44,116 nucleotides of DNA. Origin: Trueperaceae bacterium (lineage in GTDB: Bacteria; Deinococcota; Deinococci; Deinococcales; Trueperaceae). The number at the start of each line of letters is the position of its first letter. Position 1 is the stretch's first letter. Shown piece by piece: positions 1-8,550 of this stretch. The position numbers and the translations under genes were made by a program. The stretch spans positions 1 through 44,116 of the forward strand of contig JAGQHN010000032.1 of NCBI GenBank assembly GCA_020431825.1, in the 5' to 3' direction. The notes beneath the pieces were generated by a model. It ran no database searches. It was not told where the DNA came from and saw only the letters and a list, made by a program, of their open reading frames with translations.

Positions 1-830
1 GCTTCAAAACCGCCCAGGGTTACGTCCATGATGCTGTCAAGTTCGCCTTGAGATGCAAGCTGTACTTTGTTTTCTTCAGCACCAGTGACTTCCCAAACAA
101 GGTATTTAGGAGCAGGTAAGCCGCTAATATCCATTTCAGGTATACCAACATCTTTACCCCACCAGTTGTCATCACGCTCAAAAGTAAAGCGGGTTTCGCT
201 GGCGCTGGTTAGCTTATAAGCGCCAGTGCCTAATGGCCAACCTTTTTCTGGGTCATAGTTGGTAAATGTGAATGGATCTTGACCGGCCCAAACGTGCTCG
301 GGAAGCATAATAATGCCACCCCAGATACGTACAGAGAAGTAGTCAAGTTGGAAGCGTGGGTTGGGCTCTTTTAGATTAAATTGAACGGTTAAGTCGTCAA
401 TTTTTTCAACATTGTCAATCCACTGCTGCATGTTGGCGGCTTCACCTAAGGACTGAGTTTCATCACCTAAGAGGAGGTTGATGGTAAAGACAACATCATC
501 AGCATTGAAAGCTTCGCCGTCTTGCCACTTAACGCCATCACGGAGTTTTAAAGTCCAGACATCTAGGCTCTCGTTGGGAGTGAAGCTGGTACCCAGGTAG
601 GGCATGATTTCGCCCGTCTCATAATTAAGAATAAAGAGGGGTTCCCAGACAGCCTGGTGCATACCTTGGTTGCGAGCTGTGCCTGGAACCATCCAGTTGA
701 AGTTGGTGGGGGCTGTTACATTGCCACCGTCAATATCGAAAATTACGGTTTCATTGCGAGGGGTTTGTGCAAACGTTAATGCAATGAGAGTAAAGCTAAG
801 GAGTGCAAACAACAGTCTTGATAGTTTCAT
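1..830 (-). CDS. ABC transporter substrate-binding protein, SBP_bac_5 family (partial)
   Basis: N-terminal 276 codons of an extracytoplasmic solute receptor; the C-terminus lies beyond the window start. The protein starts with a signal peptide (MKLSRLLFALLSFTLIALTFA, then QTPRNET). It then shows features of the DppA/OppA-type family 5: an early NFNWMVPG segment, the WTLKLRDGVKWQDGEAFNADD block (family signature of the form LRxGVKWxDGxPxxAxDV), and LGTGAYKL. Family members bind oligopeptides or, in many thermophiles and Deinococcota, oligosaccharides. The neighbouring sugar dehydrogenase and isomerase and the GntR-LacI regulator favour a sugar or glycoside ligand, but this is inference. The ATG at 828-830 is preceded by a purine-rich AGGAAAGGGA. 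The gene follows the regulator on the same strand after 71 bp and may be co-transcribed with it. It contains no CTCGAG. Confidence 0.9.
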   Translation of the reverse strand, partial: MKLSRLLFALLSFTLIALTFAQTPRNETVIFDIDGGNVTAPTNFNWMVPGTARNQGMHQAVWEPLFILNYETGEIMPYLGTSFTPNESLDVWTLKLRDGVKWQDGEAFNADDVVFTINLLLGDETQSLGEAANMQQWIDNVEKIDDLTVQFNLKEPNPRFQLDYFSVRIWGGIIMLPEHVWAGQDPFTFTNYDPEKGWPLGTGAYKLTSASETRFTFERDDNWWGKDVGIPEMDISGLPAPKYLVWEVTGAEENKVQLASQGELDSIMDVTLGGFE

Positions 831-901
831 TAAGCTAATCCCTTTCCTAAACTGTAACTAAGACGTAGAACCAAAAACCTCTAGAGATACGTGTAGTCAA
901 C

Positions 902-2080
902 TTATCCCTCCTTTCTTTGCAAAGATTGCTGGGAACCAGCGTAGTCAACGATCATCATAGGAATAATCAAATGCTGAGTAGCCTTTTCATTCTGTTTGTC
1001 GTATTCATGATTGAGCCGACGAATGAGAAGTGAGGCGGCCTGCCGACCTAGTTCAAAGGCTGGGTGGACAGCGAATACTTTAAGGTAGCTATAATTTGAT
1101 TTTAGCTGCGTGCCAAAGCTGGCCAGTTCAATACTTACCTGAGACTCTTCTGCTTCAATGATGCCTTTTAGGGCTGAACGCATACGTGAGCTTTGTAAAT
1201 ACAGTAGATCATGCTCTACATCATCAGCGATCATATCGTTGATTGTGAGAATGGCTGTGGGCTTCAAACACTCGAGTCTAGTTCTGAGTAAATCAAGATT
1301 ATTTGGCTTTGCTACTGAGTTTAACGGTGACACCGAATTGTCATAAAGCTCGAGCCAGAGAAGCTCTTCATCGTAGGGAATCCCGGCTTCTTCAAGGGCT
1401 CTTTTATAGCCCTTTAAGCGGTTTGTGACTGCTGTGGTTTCAAGTTCAAAGCCAGGGATGACGGCAATCGTCTGGTGGCCCCGAGCAATCAGATTTTGCG
1501 TGAGCATGTAGCTTGCTTCTTCGTTGTTATAGACCACCCAGTCACACTCGAGTTCGGGAAAATAACGGTCAACAAGCACCAGGGGAATACCGCGCGCTAC
1601 TAAGTCGTGATAGATGGGTAAATCTTTCTTTCCGCTACGACTATAAACGATAAATCCTTGAACGCCATTTGAGATACAAGTCTCAAGGTAGTCACGTAAA
1701 GACTTAAAATCATGATCCAGGCCCAGCATTTGCAATTGGAACCTGTGCTCAAAGGCCGTTTGGCTAATGCCCATGACCAGTTCATGGGTGAAGTTAGAGG
1801 AGCTAACAAAAGCAATGGTTCGGTTATCGAGTTTGGAACTGCGCTCGAGGACAATATTGCCCCGGCCCTGCTGCTTTTCAATAAGTCCTTCGTGCTCCAA
1901 AAGATCTAAAGCCTTAACTACGGTAGGTCTGGCGACCCCAAATTGCTCGGCTATTTGCCGTTCTGGAGGCAAAGCATCACCCACAGCCAGATCGCCATTT
2001 TGAATCATAGTCAAAAATGCACTATAAATCTGATAGTAGCGCGGCAGTGGGCTATTGGGATCAAGGTTTTGATCCTGCAT
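902..2080 (-). CDS. GntR-family transcriptional regulator with LacI-type sugar-binding domain (AraR-like)
   Basis: A 392-residue regulator. Residues about 15-80 are a GntR winged helix-turn-helix (LPRYYQIYSAFLTMI, then LPPERQIAEQFGVARPTVVK, then EHEGLIEKQQGRGNIVL). The remainder is a periplasmic-binding-protein-like effector domain of the LacI/GalR type (IAFVSSSNFTHELVMGI; VQGFIVYSRSG; GIPLVLVDRYFP; RGHQTIAVIPG; AILTINDMIADD). This domain order is that of AraR of Bacillus, which senses a sugar. The start was moved to the internal ATG at 2078-2080 because CTGGAGG lies 3 nt upstream, while the longer in-frame start has no ribosome-binding site. A palindrome at 2145-2160 lies over the gene's own promoter, so autoregulation and control of the divergent dehydrogenase are likely. 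Ligand unknown. Confidence 0.9.
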   Translation of the reverse strand: MQDQNLDPNSPLPRYYQIYSAFLTMIQNGDLAVGDALPPERQIAEQFGVARPTVVKALDLLEHEGLIEKQQGRGNIVLERSSKLDNRTIAFVSSSNFTHELVMGISQTAFEHRFQLQMLGLDHDFKSLRDYLETCISNGVQGFIVYSRSGKKDLPIYHDLVARGIPLVLVDRYFPELECDWVVYNNEEASYMLTQNLIARGHQTIAVIPGFELETTAVTNRLKGYKRALEEAGIPYDEELLWLELYDNSVSPLNSVAKPNNLDLLRTRLECLKPTAILTINDMIADDVEHDLLYLQSSRMRSALKGIIEAEESQVSIELASFGTQLKSNYSYLKVFAVHPAFELGRQAASLLIRRLNHEYDKQNEKATQHLIIPMMIVDYAGSQQSLQRKEG

Positions 2081-2138
2081 AAACCTCCAGGAAGATCTAT
2101 AGTTAAAAAAGGGCTTGATAAGCTCTTTCACTACAGAC

Positions 2139-2167
2139 TAGACAATTGGACTATTCCAATCTATAAT
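2139..2167 (+). promoter_or_regulatory. Promoter of the oxidoreductase operon
   Basis: TAGACA (2139-2144), a 17-bp spacer and a perfect TATAAT (2162-2167), about 65 bp upstream of the dehydrogenase start. The palindrome at 2145-2160 fills the spacer, so a bound repressor would block polymerase. Confidence 0.6.
2145..2160. promoter_or_regulatory. Palindromic operator, probably for the adjacent GntR-LacI regulator
   Basis: ATTGGA-CTAT-TCCAAT is a perfect 6-4-6 inverted repeat in the divergent intergenic region. It sits between the -35 and -10 of the plus-strand promoter and touches the -10 of the minus-strand promoter. Location next to an AraR-like gene suggests it is that protein's operator; this is inference. 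Confidence 0.55.
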
Positions 2168-2187
2168 CGCTCCAAGCTATTTGTCAA
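2160..2187 (-). promoter_or_regulatory. Promoter of the GntR-LacI regulator
   Basis: On the minus strand TTGACA (2182-2187), a 16-bp spacer and TATAGA (2160-2165). The -10 overlaps the -10 of the opposing promoter, and the palindrome begins at the -10, in the expected start-site region. Confidence 0.55.
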
Positions 2188-2231
2188 GCTTTACTGCTTC
2201 ATAAAAAGAAATTTTCTTTAGGAGGAAGCTT

Positions 2232-3290
2232 ATGGAACCTTTACGGGTAGGTCTTATTGGTGTGGGAGGTATCAGTCGCACGCACATGCCAGGCTGGGCT
2301 GCGTCAGAGCACGCAGAAGTGGTTGCGGGTGCTGATTTAAACGAGTCCTTTTTGAAAAAATGGGGCGAGACGCATGGTATTGCTAGGCTTACGACCAATA
2401 TCGAGGATTTGCTTAACTCGCAAGACATCGACATTATCGACATATGCACGCCTAACATGTATCACACGCCTCTGGTTGTGGCGGCACTCGAGGCCGGGAA
2501 ACACGTGATTTGCGAAAAGCCGCTTGCGCCAACACCAGCCGACATTCGTAAAATGATCGAGGCCAGAGACAAGTCAGGCAAGGAACTTATGACTGCCCAG
2601 CACTTCCGGTTTAAAGGTGTGTCACAGGCAGTTAAAGCTGAAATTGATTCGGGGGCTCTCGGTGATGTCTACCATGCCAGAGGCTGGATGCTACGCCGTA
2701 ATGCTTACATTCCAACCTCAACGTTTGTTTACAAGCAGCATTCTGGCGGAGGAGCCTGCATTGACATTGGTGTGCACATTTTAGATCTGACCCTCTGGAT
2801 GATGGGAAGCCCAAAGCCCGTTGCTGTTAGTGGCGTTGCTCGTACTGAACTGGGGCGTATCCCTGGCGTATTTAGTGACTGGCACCCTGGCGACATGCCC
2901 TCTGATATGGATGTGGAAGAAATGGCGCTGGCTTTTGTGCGCTTTGAAAATGGTGCCACGCTCATCCTGGAAGTAGCCTGGCTTTTACACCACGACACGA
3001 CCAGCGAAGATATGCAAATGTGGCTCTATGGTACCCAGGGTGGTTGCCACTGGCCAAGTGCCCAGTTTTTAAACAGCAATTATCAAACCCGGCAAAACTA
3101 TAACCGTGTTTTGCGCTCGACCAAAGACATTATGGAGCCTCACGCCTATGAATGCTACGAGTTTGCTAAAGCCTTAGCCGAGGGTCGTCCTTCACCTGTT
3201 CCCCCCGAACAGTCCTTGCAAGTTTTAACCATTCTGGACGGTATTTACCGCAGTCAGCGTGAGGGAAAAGAAATCCGTCTGGACAGCTAA
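2232..3290 (+). CDS. Gfo/Idh/MocA family NAD(P)-dependent sugar oxidoreductase
   Basis: A 352-residue dehydrogenase. The N-terminal Rossmann fold shows VGLIGVGGISRTHMPGW (GxGGIxxxH form), then DIIDICTPNMYHTPLVVAAL and KHVICEKPLAP, whose EKP is the family's catalytic and cofactor-site motif. The C-terminal half is the GFO_IDH_MocA_C alpha/beta domain (GGGACIDIGVHILDLTLWMMG, with the active-site D and H). Such enzymes oxidise, reduce or epimerise sugars, inositols or glycosides in the cytoplasm. AGGAGG lies at 2221-2226, 5 nt before the ATG. It is followed after 92 bp by a TIM-barrel isomerase, a common pairing in inositol or sugar catabolism. The exact substrate cannot be told. Confidence 0.92.
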   Translation: MEPLRVGLIGVGGISRTHMPGWAASEHAEVVAGADLNESFLKKWGETHGIARLTTNIEDLLNSQDIDIIDICTPNMYHTPLVVAALEAGKHVICEKPLAPTPADIRKMIEARDKSGKELMTAQHFRFKGVSQAVKAEIDSGALGDVYHARGWMLRRNAYIPTSTFVYKQHSGGGACIDIGVHILDLTLWMMGSPKPVAVSGVARTELGRIPGVFSDWHPGDMPSDMDVEEMALAFVRFENGATLILEVAWLLHHDTTSEDMQMWLYGTQGGCHWPSAQFLNSNYQTRQNYNRVLRSTKDIMEPHAYECYEFAKALAEGRPSPVPPEQSLQVLTILDGIYRSQREGKEIRLDS

Positions 3291-3321
3291 AGGTCAGTTG
3301 TTTTTAACCTCGAGTTTTAAG

Positions 3322-3346
3322 AGAGCTGCACATGAGTGGCAGCTCT
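3322..3346 (+). terminator. Weak intergenic hairpin
   Basis: AGAGCTGC (3322-3329) pairs with GCAGCTCT (3339-3346) across a 9-nt loop, between the dehydrogenase and isomerase genes. It has no clear T-run, so it may be a partial terminator or processing site that lowers expression of the second gene. Confidence 0.3.
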
Positions 3347-3382
3347 TAGCTTTAAACAATTTTAAGAAAGCAGAGAAAACGC

Positions 3383-4252
3383 ATGAAAACGAGAACAGGG
3401 CAGTTTCCAATTGGGTTTAGGCGTATGGGCTATGACTGGCACAAAGATCTGGATGCGCTGATTGCCTGGACCAAAGATAAGGGGCTCGAGCTTATCGATC
3501 TGGGACGTGATGGAGACAGCGCGGCCAAAACGGTTATAGATGCCGGGTTAAAAGTGGGTTCGGTTGATTTCCCTGAATGGCAGGGCATGATTTCTGCTGA
3601 TAAAGCCAAGAGGGCAGACGCCATTGCCAAAAATGCCGACTATGTAAAAACCTGTGCTGCTGCCGGTGCCACCAATTTCTTTTTGGTAATGTTGCCCGAA
3701 GACCCAGCCAAAACCCGCAAAGAGAATTTTGGCTATATGGTTGAAAGTTTTGCAGAGCTTGCGCCAACGCTCGAGTCCGTGGGTGGTCATGTTGTGATAG
3801 AAGGTTGGCCTGGCCCAGGTGCTCTTTGCTGTACGCCCGAAGGCTACCGGGGTTTTTTTGAACAGTGCCCTTCAAAAGCGATGGGCGTTAACTATGACCC
3901 GTCACACTTGCTGCGCATGGGCATTGATCCCATCAGATTTCTAACCGAATTTATTGACCGGGTTTTTCATGTTCACGGTAAAGACTGCACCGTTATAAAT
4001 GAAAATGTCTACGAATATGGGACAGAGCAGCCTGCTACCTTTGCTGACCCTATTCCCTGGGGCGGCATGCACTGGCGCTACACTATTCCAGGTCACGGTC
4101 TTAGTCGCTGGCCCAAAATCTTGAAAATGTTAGAAGAACATGGCTATAAAGGGGGCGTGTCGATTGAACTCGAGGATGTCAAGTACAGTGGTTCTCAGGC
4201 TAATGAAGAACTGGGTATTTTACAGGGTGCCAGGTTTTTAGCTGGAACCTAA
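3383..4252 (+). CDS. Sugar phosphate isomerase/epimerase-like TIM-barrel protein
   Basis: 289 residues resembling the xylose isomerase-like (AP_endonuc_2) TIM-barrel superfamily: GLELIDLGRDGDS near strand 2, FFLVMLPEDPAKTRKENFGY, VVIEGWPGPG (a metal-ligand Glu), MGVNYDPSHLLRMG (Asp and His ligands), VFHVHGKDCT (His ligand) and GVSIELEDVKYSG (terminal Glu ligand). These fit a divalent-metal site of the family. Members isomerise or epimerise keto-sugars or inositols. The ATG at 3383 has only a weak purine stretch upstream. It probably forms a two-gene operon with the upstream Gfo/Idh/MocA enzyme, and a strong terminator follows at 4274. Substrate unknown. Confidence 0.85.
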   Translation: MKTRTGQFPIGFRRMGYDWHKDLDALIAWTKDKGLELIDLGRDGDSAAKTVIDAGLKVGSVDFPEWQGMISADKAKRADAIAKNADYVKTCAAAGATNFFLVMLPEDPAKTRKENFGYMVESFAELAPTLESVGGHVVIEGWPGPGALCCTPEGYRGFFEQCPSKAMGVNYDPSHLLRMGIDPIRFLTEFIDRVFHVHGKDCTVINENVYEYGTEQPATFADPIPWGGMHWRYTIPGHGLSRWPKILKMLEEHGYKGGVSIELEDVKYSGSQANEELGILQGARFLAGT

Positions 4253-4273
4253 AAGTTTATTGAGTGACACAGC

Positions 4274-4317
4274 GAAAAAGACATGCACGTATATCCGAAT
4301 ACGTGCATGTCTTTTTC
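4274..4317 (+). terminator. Strong rho-independent terminator (works in both directions)
   Basis: GAAAAAGACATGCACGTAT (4274-4292) pairs with its complement ending at 4317. The stem has about 19 bp, with an A-run on one side and a T-run on the other. It ends the dehydrogenase-isomerase operon and may also stop transcripts of the facing CAP-domain gene. Confidence 0.9.
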
Positions 4318-4430
4318 CAGATTTGGTGCTAGCAGTAAGCTTATAGAGTGACCTGCTGGGTAAGAACGGGCGCAGCTTGCTCTAGTTGCTCGGACTTTGA
4401 AGGCGTAGAGGGTGCTACTCCAAGGCGCTT

Positions 4431-6065
4431 TTAATTACTAGCCCAGAGAATAGTGCCCGTGTTGCCTGAAACCAGCTGGAGTATCCCTTCTACGCTGAGG
4501 TTGAGAAAGGCACTAGCATCAGGATTTTCGGTCAAGGCCGACCAGATATATGCATCATCTGCGCCTCGGACTACAAAATTGCCGTCAGCTTGCATCTGTA
4601 CGCTTTGTATCTGGCTGTATTGATCCGTAACGTTCTGCAAACCCCACACATACTGATCGCCAGCCGTATAGATGACAACATTGCCGTCAGACTGAAAGAC
4701 CAAATAATGATTGCCTGATTCTGAGAGATACTTTTGACCCTGAATTATCGTCCGTCCGGCTGCAAGCGGAAAGCGGTCTTCCTGGGCGGGTGTTACAGGG
4801 GTTTGTGATGAGCTGTCCTGAGTTGGTTCTGGAGTAGTTGCGGGCGTAGTAGCTGATACTGGGGCGGATTGGGTTACACAATTGGGGTCTGCGTTCCTAG
4901 TAGCAACGGCAACAAAATACCAGCTGCCATTTGCTGCCATAGCGGCTCCGTAGCCAATTTCGGCGTAACAACCATCAACATTGAACCAGGGACGAAAATG
5001 GGTGTCGCCTGCCATCCAGCTATGGGGATAATCACCCAGGCCACCCAGGCCTGCAGCTTCGACGATATTTGCAGGTCCACCAACAAAGGCGACGCGTTGG
5101 CTGAGGTCAAACAGGTTAACGCTTGTGCCTGTCTTGGGATCCAGATATGAAGTGGGGCCATCGTGACCAAGATGGTCAATGGATGCTATGTATTCAGCCT
5201 GAAGCTGTGCCGCCTGGTTAAGTTCATTATTTAACACGTGGTCAGTAAAGTAGGGTGGCGTCGGGTTTTGTTTGAATACCTTCTCGTTGCCAGATAGGGT
5301 AGATACAGTATCGCTACTTAAGTCAATGGCAGTCTTAGGGCCATTGTTCTTACGAAAATCTGGGTCTCGGCGACCTGCGTTTCCATAAGCCAGCATCTGA
5401 GCTCTGAAGGCATCCAAATTTGCTGGGATTTGCACAGTTGGGAAGTATTGCCCTGCTGTTGTGGATTGACCTAAGTCGATCATCTGCATCTTAGCAAGGG
5501 TGATTTCTGGGATTGGCACGCGCACTGAGGATTGACTGGCGTCTGGTGAAACGAGAATCAGTAAGTCAACTTGTTTCCAGGCACCCTGTCCAAATGGCGT
5601 AGCCTGTGCCTCCATTTGGGTGGCGAATAGTTGTCCCTCGGACTCGTCTTTATGCCTATCTATCCAGCTACCTTGTCCTCCAGCCAGACCTGATTTCTCT
5701 AAAATAGAAACTTGGCCACGGTCAAACATGGTTGGATCATAAGCGACTCGAGCTTTCACAAATTGATAGTTCGTACCGTCAATCGTTTGAGCAGGATAGT
5801 CAAGTGGCGCTTTATCCACAACAAACCTGTTTGCGTCAGCAGCGAAAATTGCTTGTCCGAAGTCAAACGGTATGGGCGTATCAAACACATAGTCTGTTCC
5901 GTCTACACGACCAAGCCAGTAGGACTGCGGCTGGGATTGTGCAAAAGCCAGCGTGGCAGTTAGCATAAGCATAATTGTTAAGAGGTAAAGGCAAAGCCCT
6001 CTAAAACGGTGCCACGATATGGGGCACCCACTGGTAGATTGCGCAAAGGATTGGGTTTTTAGCAT
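4431..6065 (-). CDS. Secreted CAP (SCP/PR1) domain protein with C-terminal bulb-type lectin domain
   Basis: 544 residues. An N-terminal hydrophobic segment (LYLLTIMLMLTATLAFAQ) ends in a signal-peptidase site before Q. Residues about 210-385 look like a CAP domain: LNNELNQAAQLQAEYIASIDHLGHDGP (His near the cleft), then PANIVEAAG and the WFNVDGCYAEIGYGAAMA stretch. A Pro/Thr/Ser/Gln linker follows, and the last about 115 residues carry two bulb-lectin motifs (FQSDGNVVIYT and MQADGNFVVRG; family pattern QxDxNxVxY). The protein is likely exported and could bind glycans; no enzymatic role is claimed. The start has no Shine-Dalgarno; TATAGA lies 10 nt upstream, so the mRNA may be leaderless or nearly so. 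Monocistronic and convergent with the isomerase operon. Confidence 0.8.
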   Translation of the reverse strand: MLKTQSFAQSTSGCPISWHRFRGLCLYLLTIMLMLTATLAFAQSQPQSYWLGRVDGTDYVFDTPIPFDFGQAIFAADANRFVVDKAPLDYPAQTIDGTNYQFVKARVAYDPTMFDRGQVSILEKSGLAGGQGSWIDRHKDESEGQLFATQMEAQATPFGQGAWKQVDLLILVSPDASQSSVRVPIPEITLAKMQMIDLGQSTTAGQYFPTVQIPANLDAFRAQMLAYGNAGRRDPDFRKNNGPKTAIDLSSDTVSTLSGNEKVFKQNPTPPYFTDHVLNNELNQAAQLQAEYIASIDHLGHDGPTSYLDPKTGTSVNLFDLSQRVAFVGGPANIVEAAGLGGLGDYPHSWMAGDTHFRPWFNVDGCYAEIGYGAAMAANGSWYFVAVATRNADPNCVTQSAPVSATTPATTPEPTQDSSSQTPVTPAQEDRFPLAAGRTIIQGQKYLSESGNHYLVFQSDGNVVIYTAGDQYVWGLQNVTDQYSQIQSVQMQADGNFVVRGADDAYIWSALTENPDASAFLNLSVEGILQLVSGNTGTILWASN

Positions 6066-6375
6066 AGGCAGGCATTCTATATTAGAGTGATAAGGTCTAG
6101 ATGTGATCTTCGTACTTCTGCAGCCACCTTCTGCTTCCTTCTTTATGACTGAATCCTGCTGGACTTAAGGTATTTTTCGTTTGCGGCGAGTGTTAATGCA
6201 ATCTCACCAAATTCGGCGAGCGTCTTCGAACTTTTTGGCAAGGGAAACTAAGTCTAAAGAAGACTGCCTGGAATAAAAAGAAAAATCTATCATTCTACCT
6301 TTTGGTGGATGCGCTAAACTCTTCTCATGTGTTTAAGTGGTTAGGATTTACGTGAGAAATGGTTAGAGGTTACTA
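6066..6375. other. 310-bp divergent intergenic region
   Basis: Lies between the minus-strand CAP-lectin gene and plus-strand uppS, so it must hold both promoters. I see a TATAGA about 10 nt before the CAP gene start and a repeated CGGCGAG word near 6185 and 6215. I find no convincing ORF, RNA or operator here. Confidence 0.4.
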
Positions 6376-7212
6376 ATGAGCAGTATTGCCATACCTAAAA
6401 GTTTAAATCGAAAAAGTCTTATCCATCTCTGGGAAAGTGCTACCAAACCTATTTACTGGTTTTATGAAAAGCAGCTTTTTGACAAGGTGAGGTCGGTTGG
6501 TTACTTACCCAATCATATTGGCATCATTATGGATGGCAATCGGCGTTTTGCTAAAACCATTGGTCTGGACGTACGAACCGGCCATAATTATGGGGCTTCA
6601 AAGGCCAGAGAGGTGCTTGATTGGTGTCTCGAGCTTAATATTAAACATGTAACGCTTTGGGGCTTTAGTACCGAAAATAAGGGGCGAAAAACTGAAGAAG
6701 TGACGCATTTGCATAGTCTGTTTGCACAACAGGCAAGAGATCTCTTGAAAGACGAGCGGCTTCATAAAAACAAGGTGCGAGTTCGAGTTATCGGGGATAT
6801 CAATGATTTTCCTGAAGATACCAAACAAGCTTTAAGCAAGATGGAAGAAGCCACCCAAGATTATGATGGTATGCATCTCAATATTGCTCTTGGTTACGGG
6901 GGGCGTGAAGAAATTGTTGGTGCAGTAAAGCAGCTTTTGCTTGAGAAGACAGAACAACATAAAACCTTAGATCAGGTTGCCCAGGAGCTCTGTGCTGAGG
7001 ATGTTCAGCGCTATCTCTATACGGCAGGAATACCTGACCCAGATTTTGTCATTCGTACCAGTGGTGAAGTAAGGTTATCAGGCTTTTTGCTTTGGCAAAC
7101 TGCTTACAGCGAATTCTATTTTTGTGATGCCTTCTGGCCCAGTTTTAGAAAGCTGGATTTTCTGCGTGCAATCCGGAGTTTTCAGGCGAGACACAGGCGC
7201 TTTGGTAAATAG
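6376..7212 (+). CDS. uppS: Isoprenyl transferase (undecaprenyl diphosphate synthase)
   Basis: 278-residue cis-prenyltransferase that extends farnesyl diphosphate with isopentenyl diphosphate to make the C55 lipid carrier for peptidoglycan and surface glycans. Seen: NHIGIIMDGNRRFAK (catalytic Asp and phosphate-binding Arg region), GHNYGASKAREVLDW, TLWGFSTENKGRKTEEV, ALGYGGREEIVGA, and the C-terminal IRTSGEVRLSGFLLWQTAYS followed by EFYFCDAFWPSF (diphosphate and Mg-binding region). The N-terminus is about 30 residues longer than in E. coli UppS, with a mildly amphipathic stretch that may aid membrane association. GAGG precedes the ATG by 6 nt. It is followed by the manC-pgm pair on the same strand after a promoter-sized gap. 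Confidence 0.93.
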   Translation: MSSIAIPKSLNRKSLIHLWESATKPIYWFYEKQLFDKVRSVGYLPNHIGIIMDGNRRFAKTIGLDVRTGHNYGASKAREVLDWCLELNIKHVTLWGFSTENKGRKTEEVTHLHSLFAQQARDLLKDERLHKNKVRVRVIGDINDFPEDTKQALSKMEEATQDYDGMHLNIALGYGGREEIVGAVKQLLLEKTEQHKTLDQVAQELCAEDVQRYLYTAGIPDPDFVIRTSGEVRLSGFLLWQTAYSEFYFCDAFWPSFRKLDFLRAIRSFQARHRRFGK

Positions 7213-7380
7213 CCAAAGAGCTTTGGAATGGGCTTAGTGTTGGCTATCAATTGGGGCTCGAGCTTTAGATTTGGTACATGATAGCGCTACCCAATAAATC
7301 AGTTATGTGACGCATAAGAATTTCAGGCTGTCATAAAACTGTAACTTTAATTATCCAAGATGATGAGCGGAGTGACAAAA

Positions 7381-8550
7381 ATGACGAAATTCATAGCAGT
7401 AATCATGGCCGGAGGAAAGGGACAGAGATTCTGGCCCTTGTCAACGGAAGATAAACCCAAACAGTTTCTAGATCTGGAACGCTGTGGCCGAAGCCTGTTG
7501 CAAAGTACCTATGACCGGCTGCTGCCCCTAACAGGGGGAGCCAATAATGTCTTTATCGCTACAGGACAACAATATGTAAATCTGATAAAAGAACAACTGC
7601 CAGAAATTCCTGAAGAAAACCTCATCATCGAACCTGTGGGTAGGGACTCAGCCCCGGCAGTAGCTTACGCCTCTCTCGTTATCCAGGAACGCTTTGGTGA
7701 CGCTATCGTTGGTGTTTTCCCCAGCGATCATCGTATTGGAAAAGCCGATACCTTCCGCGCCACGCTGGCAAGAGCCATTAACCTGGCGGATAAAACCAAA
7801 GGCCTCCTCACCATAGGTATTGCTGCAGATCGCCCCGCTACTGGCTACGGCTATATACAAGCCGGAGGCGAAGTCGGTGAAGGCTTCCATGTTAAGAAGT
7901 TTGCGGAAAAACCTAACCTGAACAAAGCCAAAAGCTACCTTGCCTCAGGTGACTTCTTCTGGAATGCTGGTATCTTCGTCTGGCACACCGATGCCATCAT
8001 CTCTGAACTCGATACCCACGCCCCCTATCTCACTCAACCCTTGCGGGATGCTATGGGCGCCACACCCTTAACCCCTCAAACTAACCCTTCCAGCGCTCTA
8101 ACTAATCAAGCAAATAATCATCAACCCAGCAATCAAAACGCTCAAAAACCAAATGAAGCAAGACAAGCCAGAGACGAAGCCATCAACAAAGTGTTCCCCA
8201 CCCTGAAGAAAATCAGTATCGATTTTGCGGTTATGGAATACACCAAAAAAGCCTATGTTATCCCTGGGGACTTCGACTGGGATGATATCGGTGACTGGGT
8301 GGCCTTAGAACGCCTCTTAAGCAAAAACAATGATGATACCAATACGGTTATTGGTCGCCACGTTGGTTTGGAAACCCATGCCAACATTATCTATACAGAA
8401 AACCCCGAAGATGTCATCGTCACCCTGGGGGTTAAAGACCTGGTAGTTGTTAAACGCGGTAATACCATCCTGCTAATGCATAAAGATAAAGTTCAGGATA
8501 TTAAAAAACTCTTGGAAGATAGTCGTATCTCAGAATTGACGGTGCTCTAG
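7381..8550 (+). CDS. manC: Mannose-1-phosphate guanylyltransferase
   Basis: 389 residues. It would form GDP-mannose from mannose-1-phosphate and GTP. Seen: VIMAGGKGQRFWPLSTEDKP then KQF (nucleotidyltransferase signature), NLIIEPVGRDSAPAVAYASL, FPSDHRI (metal-binding Asp), RPATGYGYIQAGGEV, FAEKPN, GDFFWNAGIFVW and GDFDWDDIGDWVALERLL. The start is the second ATG (7381), with GGAG 8 nt upstream; the in-frame ATG at 7360 lacks a comparable site. An insert of about 35 residues rich in Asn, Gln, Pro and Ala (near residues 228-263) interrupts the usual fold. Its stop overlaps the next start by one base, so it is translationally coupled to the mutase. No CTCGAG occurs in the gene, unlike most neighbours. 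Confidence 0.92.
   Translation: MTKFIAVIMAGGKGQRFWPLSTEDKPKQFLDLERCGRSLLQSTYDRLLPLTGGANNVFIATGQQYVNLIKEQLPEIPEENLIIEPVGRDSAPAVAYASLVIQERFGDAIVGVFPSDHRIGKADTFRATLARAINLADKTKGLLTIGIAADRPATGYGYIQAGGEVGEGFHVKKFAEKPNLNKAKSYLASGDFFWNAGIFVWHTDAIISELDTHAPYLTQPLRDAMGATPLTPQTNPSSALTNQANNHQPSNQNAQKPNEARQARDEAINKVFPTLKKISIDFAVMEYTKKAYVIPGDFDWDDIGDWVALERLLSKNNDDTNTVIGRHVGLETHANIIYTENPEDVIVTLGVKDLVVVKRGNTILLMHKDKVQDIKKLLEDSRISELTVL

Noticed and set aside
670..861. Plus-strand frame over the start of the binding-protein gene.
   Set aside because: It is antisense to a clear signal peptide and solute-binding domain.
4344..4430. Open 29-codon stretch in frame after the stop of the CAP-lectin gene, suggesting readthrough or a nonsense mutation.
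   Set aside because: An open run of this length arises by chance in about a quarter of cases, and the lectin domain already looks complete at the stop.
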